Shown here: positions 36,994-44,898 of the stretch, piece after piece
Layout of the letters: each line of letters opens with the position of its first letter
Position numbering within the stretch: position 1 is the first letter of the stretch
From: Allohoeflea poritis
GTDB taxonomy: Bacteria > Pseudomonadota > Alphaproteobacteria > Rhizobiales > Rhizobiaceae
Direction of reading: 5' to 3'
Assembly: GCF_027889715.1 (NCBI RefSeq)
Contig: NZ_JAPJZH010000001.1
Coordinates: forward strand, 248,001 to 312,000
Length of the DNA: 64,000 bases
Translations under genes and position numbers: made by a program
The notes under the pieces: generated by a model
Told to the model about the DNA's origin: nothing
Database searches by the model: none
The model's input: only the letters and a program-made list of their open reading frames with translations

Positions 36994-37794
36994 TCACCGG
37001 CCAAACCGGTTGGCCGGCGGCCTGGCGATATCCTCCAGCCGCGTCGAGCCCTTTACTTGCGGCACAAGACTTGGTGGCAGGAGACGAAGATGATTTGGCA
37101 AATACGGTCGACGGTCGGAACCCAGCCTTGTCAGATCACCGGACAGAAGGCGCTTTGTGCTGCGCCTGTGTGGCTGTCTGCGCTCCTTATCGAGTGACCA
37201 GTTCTCCTGTTCCCATGCACGTGCCTCAAGCACTTTTTTCAGGAAATACGGCGTGCTCTTTAATTCTTTGTTCCGATAAGTCCTGTCATGGGCCATGCTG
37301 TTATACAGAGAATAGACATCCTCCGGAAATGGCACATCCAGCCGCTTTTCAATTTCGGAGAGCAGCTTTGCCGTTATGCGAATATTGTCATTCCTGTTGT
37401 GCCTGTCACTACCCGGTATCAGCGCTTCCCATGTCTTATCGACATTTCCTGGCAGGACCGTCGGCGAGCCCAGCGGGTTCAATTTGTCATACCAGCCTCT
37501 GGCCATCTCGGTGTAGATGACCGCTTTTACAAGGTCCGTGCCGACCGCAAACTCCTTTGCCGCCTTTTCGATAACCCCAGCATGTTCCCTGACAAATTTT
37601 CCGGCCCCTTTATTGGCTTGCAATGATAGCTTCACTGGAAGCCCGAACGGATTTATGTCGACCTCATTTTCAGATATCCCATATTTGAATTCTGGGATTT
37701 CATCTATTTCCTGGTGTTGGAATTGAAATTTCTGGTCTGTATTATCAAGAATTGCATCTTCTCGCTCTTTCTCAATAGTGAGATATTTCTTCAA
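36994..37794 (-). CDS. Tagged effector with lytic-transglycosylase-like domain
   Basis: About 266 residues from a TTG with GGGGGAGAAGTTCA upstream. The middle domain (VREHAGVIEKAAKEFAVGTD, AVIYTEMARGWYD, LYNSMAHDRTY) looks like a goose-lysozyme/SLT-type muramidase, with Glu in YTEMARG the likely catalytic residue. The C-terminal 60 residues are a diverged tag: RLLSGDLTRL, then RPYLPNHLRLLPPSLVPQVK and GSTRLEDIARPPANRFGR. The conserved RMLMGG is lost. It is preceded by a small anchored protein, which fits effector plus periplasmic immunity. Peptidoglycan is the likely target. Confidence 0.6.
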   Translation of the reverse strand: MKKYLTIEKEREDAILDNTDQKFQFQHQEIDEIPEFKYGISENEVDINPFGLPVKLSLQANKGAGKFVREHAGVIEKAAKEFAVGTDLVKAVIYTEMARGWYDKLNPLGSPTVLPGNVDKTWEALIPGSDRHNRNDNIRITAKLLSEIEKRLDVPFPEDVYSLYNSMAHDRTYRNKELKSTPYFLKKVLEARAWEQENWSLDKERRQPHRRSTKRLLSGDLTRLGSDRRPYLPNHLRLLPPSLVPQVKGSTRLEDIARPPANRFGR

Positions 37795-37807
37795 TGAACT
37801 TCTCCCC

Positions 37808-38221
37808 CTACCAGCACCTAAAATCCAGTCCCGCCGAATAGCCTGCATCGCTTATCTGCACAATAAGCCGGCCGCTGATGTAGTCGACAGACGTCTCGAC
37901 ATCTTCGTAAAACTCAACCTTCTTGGCGGATGAAAACTTTAAACTCTCAATCTTTCTGATCAGTTCCCGTTCTTGGCCCATCGCCCAATACTTATACACA
38001 CGAACAGCGCGAAATCCGCATACCGAATCGTTTCCGGAAACGTAAATGTCGGACCCTTTTGCCAACATCAGATAGTAACCTTCCAAAACTTCTTCGACTT
38101 TATTAAGCTGCCTCGCAAATATAAAAAGATGTATATTGTTTTTTATGGGTGCCGCAAAAGGCAACAATATTACCACAATCAAAATTGCCAGATATGGAAT
38201 TATTTTCTTTATTCTTTTCAT
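37808..38221 (-). CDS. Small membrane-anchored putative immunity protein
   Basis: A 137-residue protein with an N-terminal membrane anchor (IIPYLAILIVVILLPFAAPI) and a periplasmic part with two cysteines. AT-rich relative to the structural genes. First gene after LexA box 38436-38450 and directly upstream of a muramidase-like tagged effector. An immunity role is inferred from order, size and predicted location. No family recognised. Confidence 0.6.
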   Translation of the reverse strand: MKRIKKIIPYLAILIVVILLPFAAPIKNNIHLFIFARQLNKVEEVLEGYYLMLAKGSDIYVSGNDSVCGFRAVRVYKYWAMGQERELIRKIESLKFSSAKKVEFYEDVETSVDYISGRLIVQISDAGYSAGLDFRCW

Positions 38222-38430
38222 TTTTTCTCGCCGAATGCCGGACTGATCGGTTCAGCATTACCGAGTGCAGTCACCGTTGGAAATTCATTTCCACCGACCG
38301 CCGCGTTGTTCTTTACTCTGCGGCTTTTTCATCGGATCTGTTCTCATCTTAAAGAGCGGCGCGGTTGAGTGTTGCAAGGCTGACTGGCGCATGAGCCATG
38401 GGCGCCGCTTCAATTAAACTTCAGCTTAAA

Positions 38431-38459
38431 ATTGTGTTCCTATTTTGTTCTGATGTCAA
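38431..38459 (-). promoter_or_regulatory. Promoter with LexA operator, site 1
   Basis: Minus strand TTGACA, 17 bp spacer, CACAAT as -35 and -10. The spacer contains GAAC-N7-GAAC (GTTC-CTATTTT-GTTC at 38436-38450), the operator bound by alphaproteobacterial LexA. It drives the gene starting at 38221. Confidence 0.82.
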
Positions 38460-38518
38460 TTTCTACGGTCATTCGCGTTTGATCATTGGCGCAAATTAGC
38501 GGCGCTGGCATAGGAATG

Positions 38519-38692
38519 GGATGTTACGTTTGTTGTCTGCGTTTATAGGGAATTCGCGGACAAACCGCGATCCTATTAGATGGCTGCGGAAGCCTTTTAC
38601 AGTTCGATCTGTATTACCGGCTTGTATTTGCTGCGTTTATTTCCCTTGCAGCCTTCGGATGATTTACCGGAAACTTCCAGATTGCCCAACGC
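38519..38692. repeat. Conserved intergenic repeat, copy 2
   Basis: GATGTTACGTTTGTTGTCTG, then GCGTTTATAGGGAATTCGCG, GACAAACCGCGATCC and GGCTGCGGAAGCC. Very close to copy 1, including the GGCTTGTATTTGCTGCGTTT part. Ends at the stop of the tag at 38693. Confidence 0.8.
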
Positions 38693-39604
38693 TCACCGGC
38701 CAACTCGGTTGACCGGTGGCCGCGCGATATCCTCCAGCCGCGTCGCCCCCTTGACCCGCGGCACCCTGCCTCCCATCAGCATGCGCAGCATGTTCGGCGA
38801 AAACGGCCGGTTCTTGGGATCGAGCTTTGAAAGATCACCCGACAGCAGACGTTAGAGGTTGGGATCGAGGCCGAGCTTCCGTTTCCTTTTCGCCTGCTCG
38901 ACGTTCGAGCGCTCAATGATGTCCGCGATGGGATCCGCTTCACCTACATCCTGAGTACCCTGCCCACCGTTTTTGCGCGCGTCGCGTGTTTTCTTGTCAG
39001 CTATCCCTTGTTCAGACCGGTCATCTATTCTGCGATCCGGCGTAGGTGGATTCTGCAGTGTCGTCATATCACCTCAAAGCGGACCATAATCTGTGGTGAT
39101 CTTGTTGATGACGTCGCGTGGAATTACGCCTTTGCCCAGAGGGACCGGCGCTTGAAATCCGACCTTTGGATTCATCTCGATGTCGCGTGCAAGCGCATAG
39201 CGGCTCTTTAAATGAGGGATTCCGGGATACTCATACTTATCAGAGAACGCTTTTGCGGCTTCACTCGAGTTGTTCGATTTCTTCACGGCCGCCAGAGAGT
39301 ATCTGTAATCGTTCGAAAGCTCATAAGCCAAAAATCCATAGTTCGCTTCATAAGAAGCCGGATCAAGACCATTCGTCTTTGCGTAGGCTTCAAACAGCTT
39401 TCGGCGTTTACCGGTCCATTGCGCATAACCGTATCCGCCGCGCGATCCGGCCACAACCGGAGATATTTCTTGCAACGTCTTGAAACCGGCTGATTCATGG
39501 GCCAAATTGCCCACGATTCCGGTGGCTTGCGCTCTTGTGAGGTCAAAATCAGCCATAAGGTCATTCATCAGTCGACCGGCTATTTTTTCGTCATATTTTT
39601 TCAT
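38693..39604 (-). pseudogene. Phage-tail-lysozyme effector with tag, split by two in-frame stops
   Basis: One reading frame of 303 codons interrupted by TGA at 39074 and TAA at 38852. Part 1 (39074-39604, 176 residues) is a phage tail lysozyme domain: ATGIVGNLAHESAGF with the catalytic-type Glu, then GGYGYAQWTGKRR. Part 2 (38852-39067, 71 residues, ATG with GAGGTGAT before it) is a charged linker. Part 3 is the tag (RLLSGDLSKLDP, FSPNMLRMLMGG, VPRVKGATRLEDIARPPVNR). The TAA replaces the His of the HRLLSG motif. No frame is lost, so recent nonsense mutation, readthrough or re-initiation are all possible. Confidence 0.75.
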
Positions 39605-39614
39605 GGGAGCCCCT

Positions 39615-39956
39615 ATGAAGTGGATAATTCTTGCAGCGGCACCGCTGTCACAATCGGCCTTGGCAGCAGATCTCTGCGACGGGAACACCTACCGCTGTTG
39701 GCATTGGGACAATTGCTCGATGAACGGTGAAATTCAGCCCTGCGCCTACGGCAGTTCAAGCGCGGCGTCAGGCGAGTTGCTCTTCAAACACGGAACTTTC
39801 AATGTTACCTGGCATACGCCCGAGAAAGCCACCGTGCGCTATGGCCAAAACAACGAGTTTACCGCTCAAGCCGATGTGCACACAGACTCCACAGGCGTCG
39901 TGATGGTGCTGAACGACGGCACAACCATTCGCTATCCGGGAGATCGTGGCGAATAG
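39615..39956 (+). CDS. Small secreted protein, head to head with the lysozyme effector
   Basis: A 113-residue protein with a signal peptide (KWIILAAAPLSQSALAA) and four cysteines in the mature N-terminus (LCDGNTYRCWHWDNCS, QPCAYG), followed by a beta-rich GTFNVTWHTPEKATVRYG. GGGAGCCCCT precedes its ATG; the divergent lysozyme ATG is 10 bp away. It could be a lysozyme inhibitor, in line with its neighbour, but similarity to MliC/PliC families is only vague. It is the only plus-strand gene inside this part of the array, so it would escape the LexA promoters. Confidence 0.6.
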   Translation: MKWIILAAAPLSQSALAADLCDGNTYRCWHWDNCSMNGEIQPCAYGSSSAASGELLFKHGTFNVTWHTPEKATVRYGQNNEFTAQADVHTDSTGVVMVLNDGTTIRYPGDRGE

Positions 39957-40030
39957 ACTGTTAGTGAACAGTCTTGCGCGGAGTTCATTTCTTTGGCATC
40001 TCGCTCGTTGTCATGGCGAATTGTCATACT

Positions 40031-40525
40031 TTAGATTTCCACAAGGTAGTAAAACTTGGTCATGTCGTGCTTCAGAAAAAAAATTACGCTTCTCCCGTAA
40101 GGGGTAAACGTAAAAATGACCGGGCTATATTCGATATCGTGCAGGGTAAGGTTTGCCTTATCCAGGCATGGTTTTGCGGCAATGATGGCGTGGTTGATAC
40201 CCAACTTGACACTGTCTGGAAGTTCGCTGTCCGGGCTGTCCAGCGAGTGTGCAAATGAATGCGATTCCATCCACCGCTTGCCCAGACCGCGAAAGGATGC
40301 AAGTGCACTGCTCTCAAGAACCTGTTTTGCGGAAAGTTCCTGATGCACGTTGAAGGACGTCAGGAAGCAAGTCGAATTGACCTCGAAAACGTCCGTTGTG
40401 ATTTCGACATTCGGCAATGCCGAGCGCACTCTTTTCAGCACCTCTGACTTTGAAACGAAGAAACAGCCAGAGATGGTCAAGGCGCCCAACAGTATCAGCG
40501 TCAAAACAAATGAACCCGGTCGCAT
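40031..40525 (-). CDS. Lipoprotein, putative immunity protein (family A)
   Basis: A 164-residue lipoprotein with lipobox LTISGC after a short hydrophobic run. The mature part starts FFVSKSEVLKRVRSALPNVE. A paralogue of 41751-42248; the two share nearly the same signal and first 45 residues and then diverge. First gene after the LexA box at 40574. The lysozyme-tag gene follows after a 427 bp gap that holds the plus-strand gene. A periplasmic immunity role is inferred. Confidence 0.65.
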   Translation of the reverse strand: MRPGSFVLTLILLGALTISGCFFVSKSEVLKRVRSALPNVEITTDVFEVNSTCFLTSFNVHQELSAKQVLESSALASFRGLGKRWMESHSFAHSLDSPDSELPDSVKLGINHAIIAAKPCLDKANLTLHDIEYSPVIFTFTPYGRSVIFFLKHDMTKFYYLVEI

Positions 40526-40568
40526 TACGAATTTCCTATTTCCAGTTTGGTCAGGAATTCTACCACCG

Positions 40569-40598
40569 ATTGTGTTCTATTTTTGTTCTGCCTGTCAA
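40569..40598 (-). promoter_or_regulatory. Promoter with LexA operator, site 2
   Basis: TTGACA, 18 bp, CACAAT on the minus strand; GTTC-TATTTTT-GTTC at 40574-40588 lies in the spacer. Upstream of the lipoprotein gene at 40525. Confidence 0.8.
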
Positions 40599-40637
40599 TT
40601 GGGTTCGTGAAGCGCTGTTCTTTGTACGCGGGCGCAG

Positions 40638-40802
40638 AAAAGCGATGTTACGTTTGTTGTCTGCGTTTATAGGGAATTCGCGGACAGACCGCGATCCCAT
40701 TAGGCTGCTGTGAGAGGCCTGTGCAGCCAACCGGGCCATATGGCCCTGATTTTAATTGTTTATTCCGAGAAATGCGTATCGGCGATTCGGCTTTTTATGC
40801 TT
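40638..40802. repeat. Conserved intergenic repeat, copy 3
   Basis: GATGTTACGTTTGTTGTCTG then the hairpin CGCGG-ACAGA-CCGCG at 40679-40693 and the palindrome GGGCCATATGGCCC. Ends at the stop of the tagged gene at 40803. Confidence 0.8.
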
Positions 40803-41741
40803 TCACCGGCCAAACCGGTTGGCCGGCGGCTTGGCGATATCCTCAAGCCGCGTCGCGCCCTTGACCCGCGGCACCCTGCCGCCCATCAGCATGCGCAGGA
40901 GGTTCGGCGAGAACGGCCCGTTTTCCGGATCCAGCGCCGAAAGATCGCCGGACAGAAGACGGTGCACGGTGCGATCCAGTTGAAGCGATGGCTGCCGTTG
41001 CGATCCTAGACTATTGGATTGCCCTTGGACTTTTCCGATGTTCTTGTCGGGGTCGAAATTGCCAAATGTCAATTCCTTTCCCGGCCCCTCGAACAGCATT
41101 TTCACATGATCGTAATTCTGATCGTCTCCAACCGCCCCATGAATAATCGTCGAAGCCAACGGTGGAATGTTGTCCGATCTATGATCGAAATTGTCTTCCT
41201 GGATTTCGATGCTGCCTTTTACACCGTAAAGCTTTCCGTCCTTGAACTTGAACACCGTGTCATCTGACATCTGAAAACGGACGGACCCAAACACGTAGGC
41301 GGCCTCTGGCCACGGAAGGTCGTTTGAGAGTCCGACATGATATCTTTTCCAGTATAGATTGCTTGGCATTGCGTGATCACCGAACCTGCCGCCATCTTCA
41401 GGCCGCCTCCCCTTTCGCGACAAACCCAAATCCTGAAGTTTTTTTAGCGAGTAGACACCGTCCGGTAAATCCACTCCGGATTTCTTGAGTCTCTTGACGA
41501 TATCGAAATCAGTCAGTCGGACATATTTTCCAAATCCATTGGAGAGAACATCCTGGTTGTTGAATATGACGGTGGGCAATCCATCCAGGCCGGAATCATA
41601 AATATCGTGCCTGAACAATCCGGTATCATATGGTGTATATGGCTGCCCCCATTTGAGCAGATTGTTGAACATGGTCCCGGAGATTTCGGTCACGTCGTCA
41701 AAAATCCAGGCTTTACGGTCATCGTCATATCTGACTGTCAT
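40803..41741 (-). CDS. Tagged effector of unknown activity
   Basis: A 312-residue protein. Residues ~1-245 are an unrecognised domain (KAWIFDDVTEISGTMFNNLL, LDGLPTVIFNNQDVLSNGFG, AYVFGSVRFQMSDD, IHGAVGDDQNYDH). Residues 253-312 are the canonical tag: LQLDRTVHRLLSGDL, FSPNLLRMLMGGR, VPRVKGATRLEDIA, KPPANRFGR. The upstream lipoprotein gene is 9 bp away. A colicin M-type lipid II hydrolase was considered because of periplasmic-looking immunity, but I see no convincing active-site match. Confidence 0.6.
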   Translation of the reverse strand: MTVRYDDDRKAWIFDDVTEISGTMFNNLLKWGQPYTPYDTGLFRHDIYDSGLDGLPTVIFNNQDVLSNGFGKYVRLTDFDIVKRLKKSGVDLPDGVYSLKKLQDLGLSRKGRRPEDGGRFGDHAMPSNLYWKRYHVGLSNDLPWPEAAYVFGSVRFQMSDDTVFKFKDGKLYGVKGSIEIQEDNFDHRSDNIPPLASTIIHGAVGDDQNYDHVKMLFEGPGKELTFGNFDPDKNIGKVQGQSNSLGSQRQPSLQLDRTVHRLLSGDLSALDPENGPFSPNLLRMLMGGRVPRVKGATRLEDIAKPPANRFGR

Positions 41742-41750
41742 GGGCTATGC

Positions 41751-42248
41751 TCATCTTGAAGTGAAATGGTAAAATTTGGACATGTCCTTCTTGAAGAAAA
41801 ACAGGACGCTAAGTCCGTGAATTGTGGTCGTTGCTATGATCGGCTCCGTGCCGAGCAATTCCAGGGTGATATCGTCATCCAGGTGGAAGCACTGCTTTGC
41901 GGAAAGTGCCGCTCCTGAAAGTTCGTGCGCAATGCCCGGACGGCCTTCCCTGTTCTCAGCGCTTATAAAGCCGCTGTACGATCGGTATTCACGCCATGTT
42001 TTGCCTAACTGTTGAAAAGAGGCCAGAGCACTGCTTTGCAAAACCTGGTCGGCGGTCAGTTCGTCATGGACGATCCAGGTCGTGAACGAACAATCCGGAT
42101 CCAAGCGAAAGATATCGGACGTGATCTCGACATTCGGCAGGGCTGACTGCACGCGCTTTTTCACCTCTGACTTCGAGACGAAGAAACAGCCAGAGATGGT
42201 CAAGGCGCCCAACAGTATCAGCGTCAATACAAATGAACCCGGTCGCAT
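41751..42248 (-). CDS. Lipoprotein, putative immunity protein (family A)
   Basis: A 165-residue lipoprotein with lipobox LTISGC, paralogous to 40031-40525 in signal peptide and first ~45 residues. The rest differs (DPDCSFTTWIVHDELTADQV, SAKQCFHLDDDITLELLG). It is placed directly between a LexA promoter and a tagged effector. Divergence of the body with conservation of the leader fits immunity proteins matched to different effectors. Confidence 0.65.
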   Translation of the reverse strand: MRPGSFVLTLILLGALTISGCFFVSKSEVKKRVQSALPNVEITSDIFRLDPDCSFTTWIVHDELTADQVLQSSALASFQQLGKTWREYRSYSGFISAENREGRPGIAHELSGAALSAKQCFHLDDDITLELLGTEPIIATTTIHGLSVLFFFKKDMSKFYHFTSR

Positions 42249-42291
42249 TGTGAATTTCCCGTTTCCAGTTCGGTCGGGAATTCTACCAAAG

Positions 42292-42321
42292 ATTGTGTTC
42301 TATTTTTGTTCCGCCCGTCAA
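42292..42321 (-). promoter_or_regulatory. Promoter with LexA operator, site 3
   Basis: GTTC-TATTTTT-GTTC at 42297-42311; minus-strand -35 TTGACG and -10 CACAAT flank it. Nearly the same sequence as site 2. Upstream of the lipoprotein gene at 42248. Confidence 0.78.
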
Positions 42322-42358
42322 TTAATTTCGCAAAGCGCCGTACTTTGTTCGCGGGCGC

Positions 42359-42525
42359 AGAAAAGCGATGTTACGTTTGTTGTCTGCGTTTATGGGGAAT
42401 TCGCGGACAGACCGCGATCCCATTGGGCCGCTGTAAGAGCCCTATGCAGCCAACCGGACCATATGGCGCTGATCCTTATTGTTTATTCCGAGAAATGCGT
42501 ATCGGCGATGCGGCTTTTTATGCTT
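42359..42525. repeat. Conserved intergenic repeat, copy 4
   Basis: GATGTTACGTTTGTTGTCTG, GCGTTTATGGGGAATTCGCG, GACAGACCGCGATCCC. The inner palindrome is degenerate (GGACCATATGGCGC). Ends at the stop of the tagged metallopeptidase gene. Confidence 0.8.
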
Positions 42526-43437
42526 TCACCGGCCAACCCGGTTGGCCGGCGGCCGCGCGATATCGTGAAGCCGCGTCGCGCCCTTGACCCGCGGCACATT
42601 GCCGCCCATCAGCATGCGCAGGAGGTTCGGCGAGAACGGCCCGTTTTCCGGATCCAGCGCCGAAAGATCACCCGAAAGAAGACGGTGCACGGTGGGATCC
42701 AGTTGTAGACGCGGCGGTTCAGAAACTGGTTCCTGGCCTCGCAACGTTGTGGATTTGGGTCGTGTTTCCGGCTGCGCTTCCTTGGAATCCCCTCCCTCGC
42801 CTCTCCGTTTCCAGAGCTTGCTCTCGTAGTTGGCCGGAGCCAGAACCGGGTGCGCGCGCCAGCCGGTCGTGCGACGGATGTTCTCTTCCTTTGTATAGAC
42901 ACCCTCAACCCAGGGTTCGTTATAGTGCTTGGGCTTTTTGTAGTGGAACCTTAGATCTTTCTTGGGGTCTTTTATTTGACGTTCCCTTAGCCGCAAATCC
43001 CGCCTTATTCCGTTGACGATGTCGATCACGGCACCTTCCCGCTCTCTTATTTTGGAGAGAAAGTCACCGTAGGACCTGGACGGAAAGAGAGCATGCGCCA
43101 CCTCATGCGCTATCGTCTCCTCAAGCGTCACGGTCCGATTGTGATTAAGCTCGGAATTCGCGACATTGTCATCAGATATGCGCCCCATAAGATTCCAGTT
43201 GACTTCTATTCTCCAGATTCGGTCCGGACCGTCACCGACCAATCTGGAACTGGCGGCATAGGAATTTGGAGCATAAGGATTTCGGGGTCCGTTTCGCCAT
43301 ATCAATTCGATTTTCTTGAAATTTCTATTCTTCCATTCCGGATCGTTGAAGAGTTCCCTAAACTTCTCTGACTTGTCGTATAGGTAGAAAAAACTGCGCA
43401 GCAAATCCTTGCTGCCGGTGATTTCCGGATCAGCCAT
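42526..43437 (-). CDS. Tagged HExxH metallopeptidase effector 1
   Basis: A 303-residue protein. The N-terminal ~150 residues hold a zincin-type site, VTLEETIAHEVAHALFPSRS, with HEVAH as zinc ligands; a third ligand is not certain. A basic linker (RPKSTTLRGQEPVSEPPR) leads to the 60-residue tag (HRLLSGDLSALDPENGPF, LLRMLMGGNVPRVKG). It starts KDLLRSFFYLYDKS like its paralogue at 44899. Two exported proteins precede it. Target may be a periplasmic or cytosolic protein. Confidence 0.72.
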   Translation of the reverse strand: MADPEITGSKDLLRSFFYLYDKSEKFRELFNDPEWKNRNFKKIELIWRNGPRNPYAPNSYAASSRLVGDGPDRIWRIEVNWNLMGRISDDNVANSELNHNRTVTLEETIAHEVAHALFPSRSYGDFLSKIREREGAVIDIVNGIRRDLRLRERQIKDPKKDLRFHYKKPKHYNEPWVEGVYTKEENIRRTTGWRAHPVLAPANYESKLWKRRGEGGDSKEAQPETRPKSTTLRGQEPVSEPPRLQLDPTVHRLLSGDLSALDPENGPFSPNLLRMLMGGNVPRVKGATRLHDIARPPANRVGR

Positions 43438-43504
43438 TAAACTGTTTCCTTGTTAAGGGGGATTGAGACGTTTTGTTAAGGCCGGTGGCTTGCGCACCGA
43501 AACT

Positions 43505-44014
43505 TCAGTCGCTGGATGGACAACCAAAAAACTGAAGAACACCCTCGTCAGCGAAAATCAGAGCAATAAAGCAGCCATTTTCATAAAACGAGCCATGGTG
43601 CGCACTAAACAAAATAGGGAGTTCTGGTGTGCAGGTTTCGCATAACTTCAGAGCGGTATCCGCGGTTGTTGAGAGCGCTGGAAGGATGATCGAACCGAAA
43701 TAGTTTTCGTCCGTGATTTCGTCGCGGTAGATTGAGGCGGGACAGGGTCCCTCAATTTTTTCGCTGCAATAGCGGATGATTGTGTATTCATGATTGGCTA
43801 ACGGGACTCGACCGAATGACAGTTCCTCCTGCTTTGGACCGGCGGTTGGTACACCTTTTTTTAGCCTCGTGATTTGCTCGTAAAGCGGCAGATCAACAGG
43901 TGAGAATTTGTTGGTTGGCGAGGCCATGACCGCAAGGCCAATGCTGCTCGACCAAATGAGAAGAAGCATGGCAAGCGTTCCGACAAGACTTCGCCTGAGA
44001 TAAATCAGTCGCAT
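43505..44014 (-). CDS. Exported Cys-containing putative immunity protein (family B1)
   Basis: A 169-residue protein with a signal peptide (residues ~1-30) and conserved YRDEITDENYFGS, LCETC and C-terminal FFGCPS. Paralogue of 45917-46420. Of its two possible ATGs I chose the one with GGGGTGCCA before it. It is the second exported gene of the metallopeptidase cassette; no function is known for the family. Confidence 0.65.
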   Translation of the reverse strand: MRLIYLRRSLVGTLAMLLLIWSSSIGLAVMASPTNKFSPVDLPLYEQITRLKKGVPTAGPKQEELSFGRVPLANHEYTIIRYCSEKIEGPCPASIYRDEITDENYFGSIILPALSTTADTALKLCETCTPELPILFSAHHGSFYENGCFIALIFADEGVLQFFGCPSSD

Positions 44015-44070
44015 TGGCACCCCGAAGATTTACACTAGCGTCTCAGCCAATTCATCAGTGAGGCAGCCCA

Positions 44071-44589
44071 TCAGTTGGGACAACTGGCACCAAAATTGAG
44101 CAACGCCGCGTTGTCGGTGAAATAGGCTACGGTGGAACAAGAGAACGTGCTGAGCGGCGGCGCCGGACTAATGAACCGAACTACATAAGGGATCCCACAG
44201 TCCCGACAAAAAAAGAACGACTCATACTCGCTGACCGTGATGCCCGGCAGTATCGTGGCAATATGCAGATTCTCGTCCGCGAATCCGCCACGATAAAACG
44301 AGGTCAAGCACTCACCGGGTTCGTCGGCGGGACAAAAACGCAATACTCGGTAGACATGGTTCTCGGACCGAAAATCCTGAACGGACAGATTCGCCACATC
44401 CAGATTGGACACAAAGACAGACCGTTGAAGCTTCTTGATTTGCTCAAAGGTCCCAGCATCCACAGGTTGAAAGCCGTTTTTCGGCTCGATCCAGAAGACA
44501 ACCTGCGCGCCTGCAGCGGACGCCGACAAATATACACCGAGCGCAACAATCGCGACGAACAAAACACCTGCAATCCCATTGATCCGCAT
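44071..44589 (-). CDS. Exported Cys-containing putative immunity protein (family B2)
   Basis: A 172-residue protein with a signal peptide ending near GAQ, then VVFWIEPKNGFQPV and conserved CLTSFYRGGFADENLH, FFCRDCG. It shares the YR..ADEN..LPG...CxxC frame with family B1, so the two are distant relatives; the closest paralogue is 46482-47000 with almost the same leader. GGGAGAGATGCC precedes the chosen ATG. First gene after the LexA box. Confidence 0.65.
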   Translation of the reverse strand: MRINGIAGVLFVAIVALGVYLSASAAGAQVVFWIEPKNGFQPVDAGTFEQIKKLQRSVFVSNLDVANLSVQDFRSENHVYRVLRFCPADEPGECLTSFYRGGFADENLHIATILPGITVSEYESFFFCRDCGIPYVVRFISPAPPLSTFSCSTVAYFTDNAALLNFGASCPN

Positions 44590-44645
44590 GGCATCTCTCC
44601 CATGTTCGAACGCATGCACATAGGCTCGAACCATTGCTACCCGCA

Positions 44646-44670
44646 ATTGTGTTCTTATTTTGTTCTTACC
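44646..44670 (-). promoter_or_regulatory. LexA operator, site 4
   Basis: GTTC-TTATTTT-GTTC at 44651-44665, -10-like CACAAT on the minus strand. The -35 is less good here than at sites 1, 2, 6 and 9 (TTCTGG). Upstream of the exported gene at 44589. Confidence 0.75.
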
Positions 44671-44754
44671 AGAATATCGCTGGTCGTGGAAGTACCAAAG
44701 TCGATCGTGGCGAGCATTTGCGCGGGCGTGGTGATGCGATTTTCAAGCGGTCGA

Positions 44755-44898
44755 ATGCGTTTATGGGGAATTCGCGGACAGATCGCGATCCCATTGGGCT
44801 GCTGTAAGAGCCCTATGCAGCCAACCGGGCCATATGGCCCTGATTATTATTGTTTATTCCGAGAAATGCGCATCGGTCATACGGTTGGCTTTTTGCTT
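44755..44898. repeat. Conserved intergenic repeat, copy 5
   Basis: Begins at GCGTTTATGGGGAATTCGCG; lacks the GATGTTACGTTTGTTG part, which is replaced by a sequence shared with copy 6 (GGCGAGCATTTGCG and GGTGATGCGATTTTCAAGCG). The palindrome GGGCCATATGGCCC is at 44827-44840. Confidence 0.75.

Noticed and set aside
36141-37520. Long plus-strand open frame over the scaffold remnant and the array end
   Set aside because: It runs antisense to scaffold and effector genes and through the non-coding repeat; similar short plus-strand frames starting MLRLLSAFIG at each repeat copy only reflect DNA conservation of the repeat.
40803-41741. Colicin M-like lipid II hydrolase
   Set aside because: An acidic-aromatic DNFDHR stretch is suggestive, but spacing of the expected Asp, Tyr, His and Arg does not fit; left as unknown.
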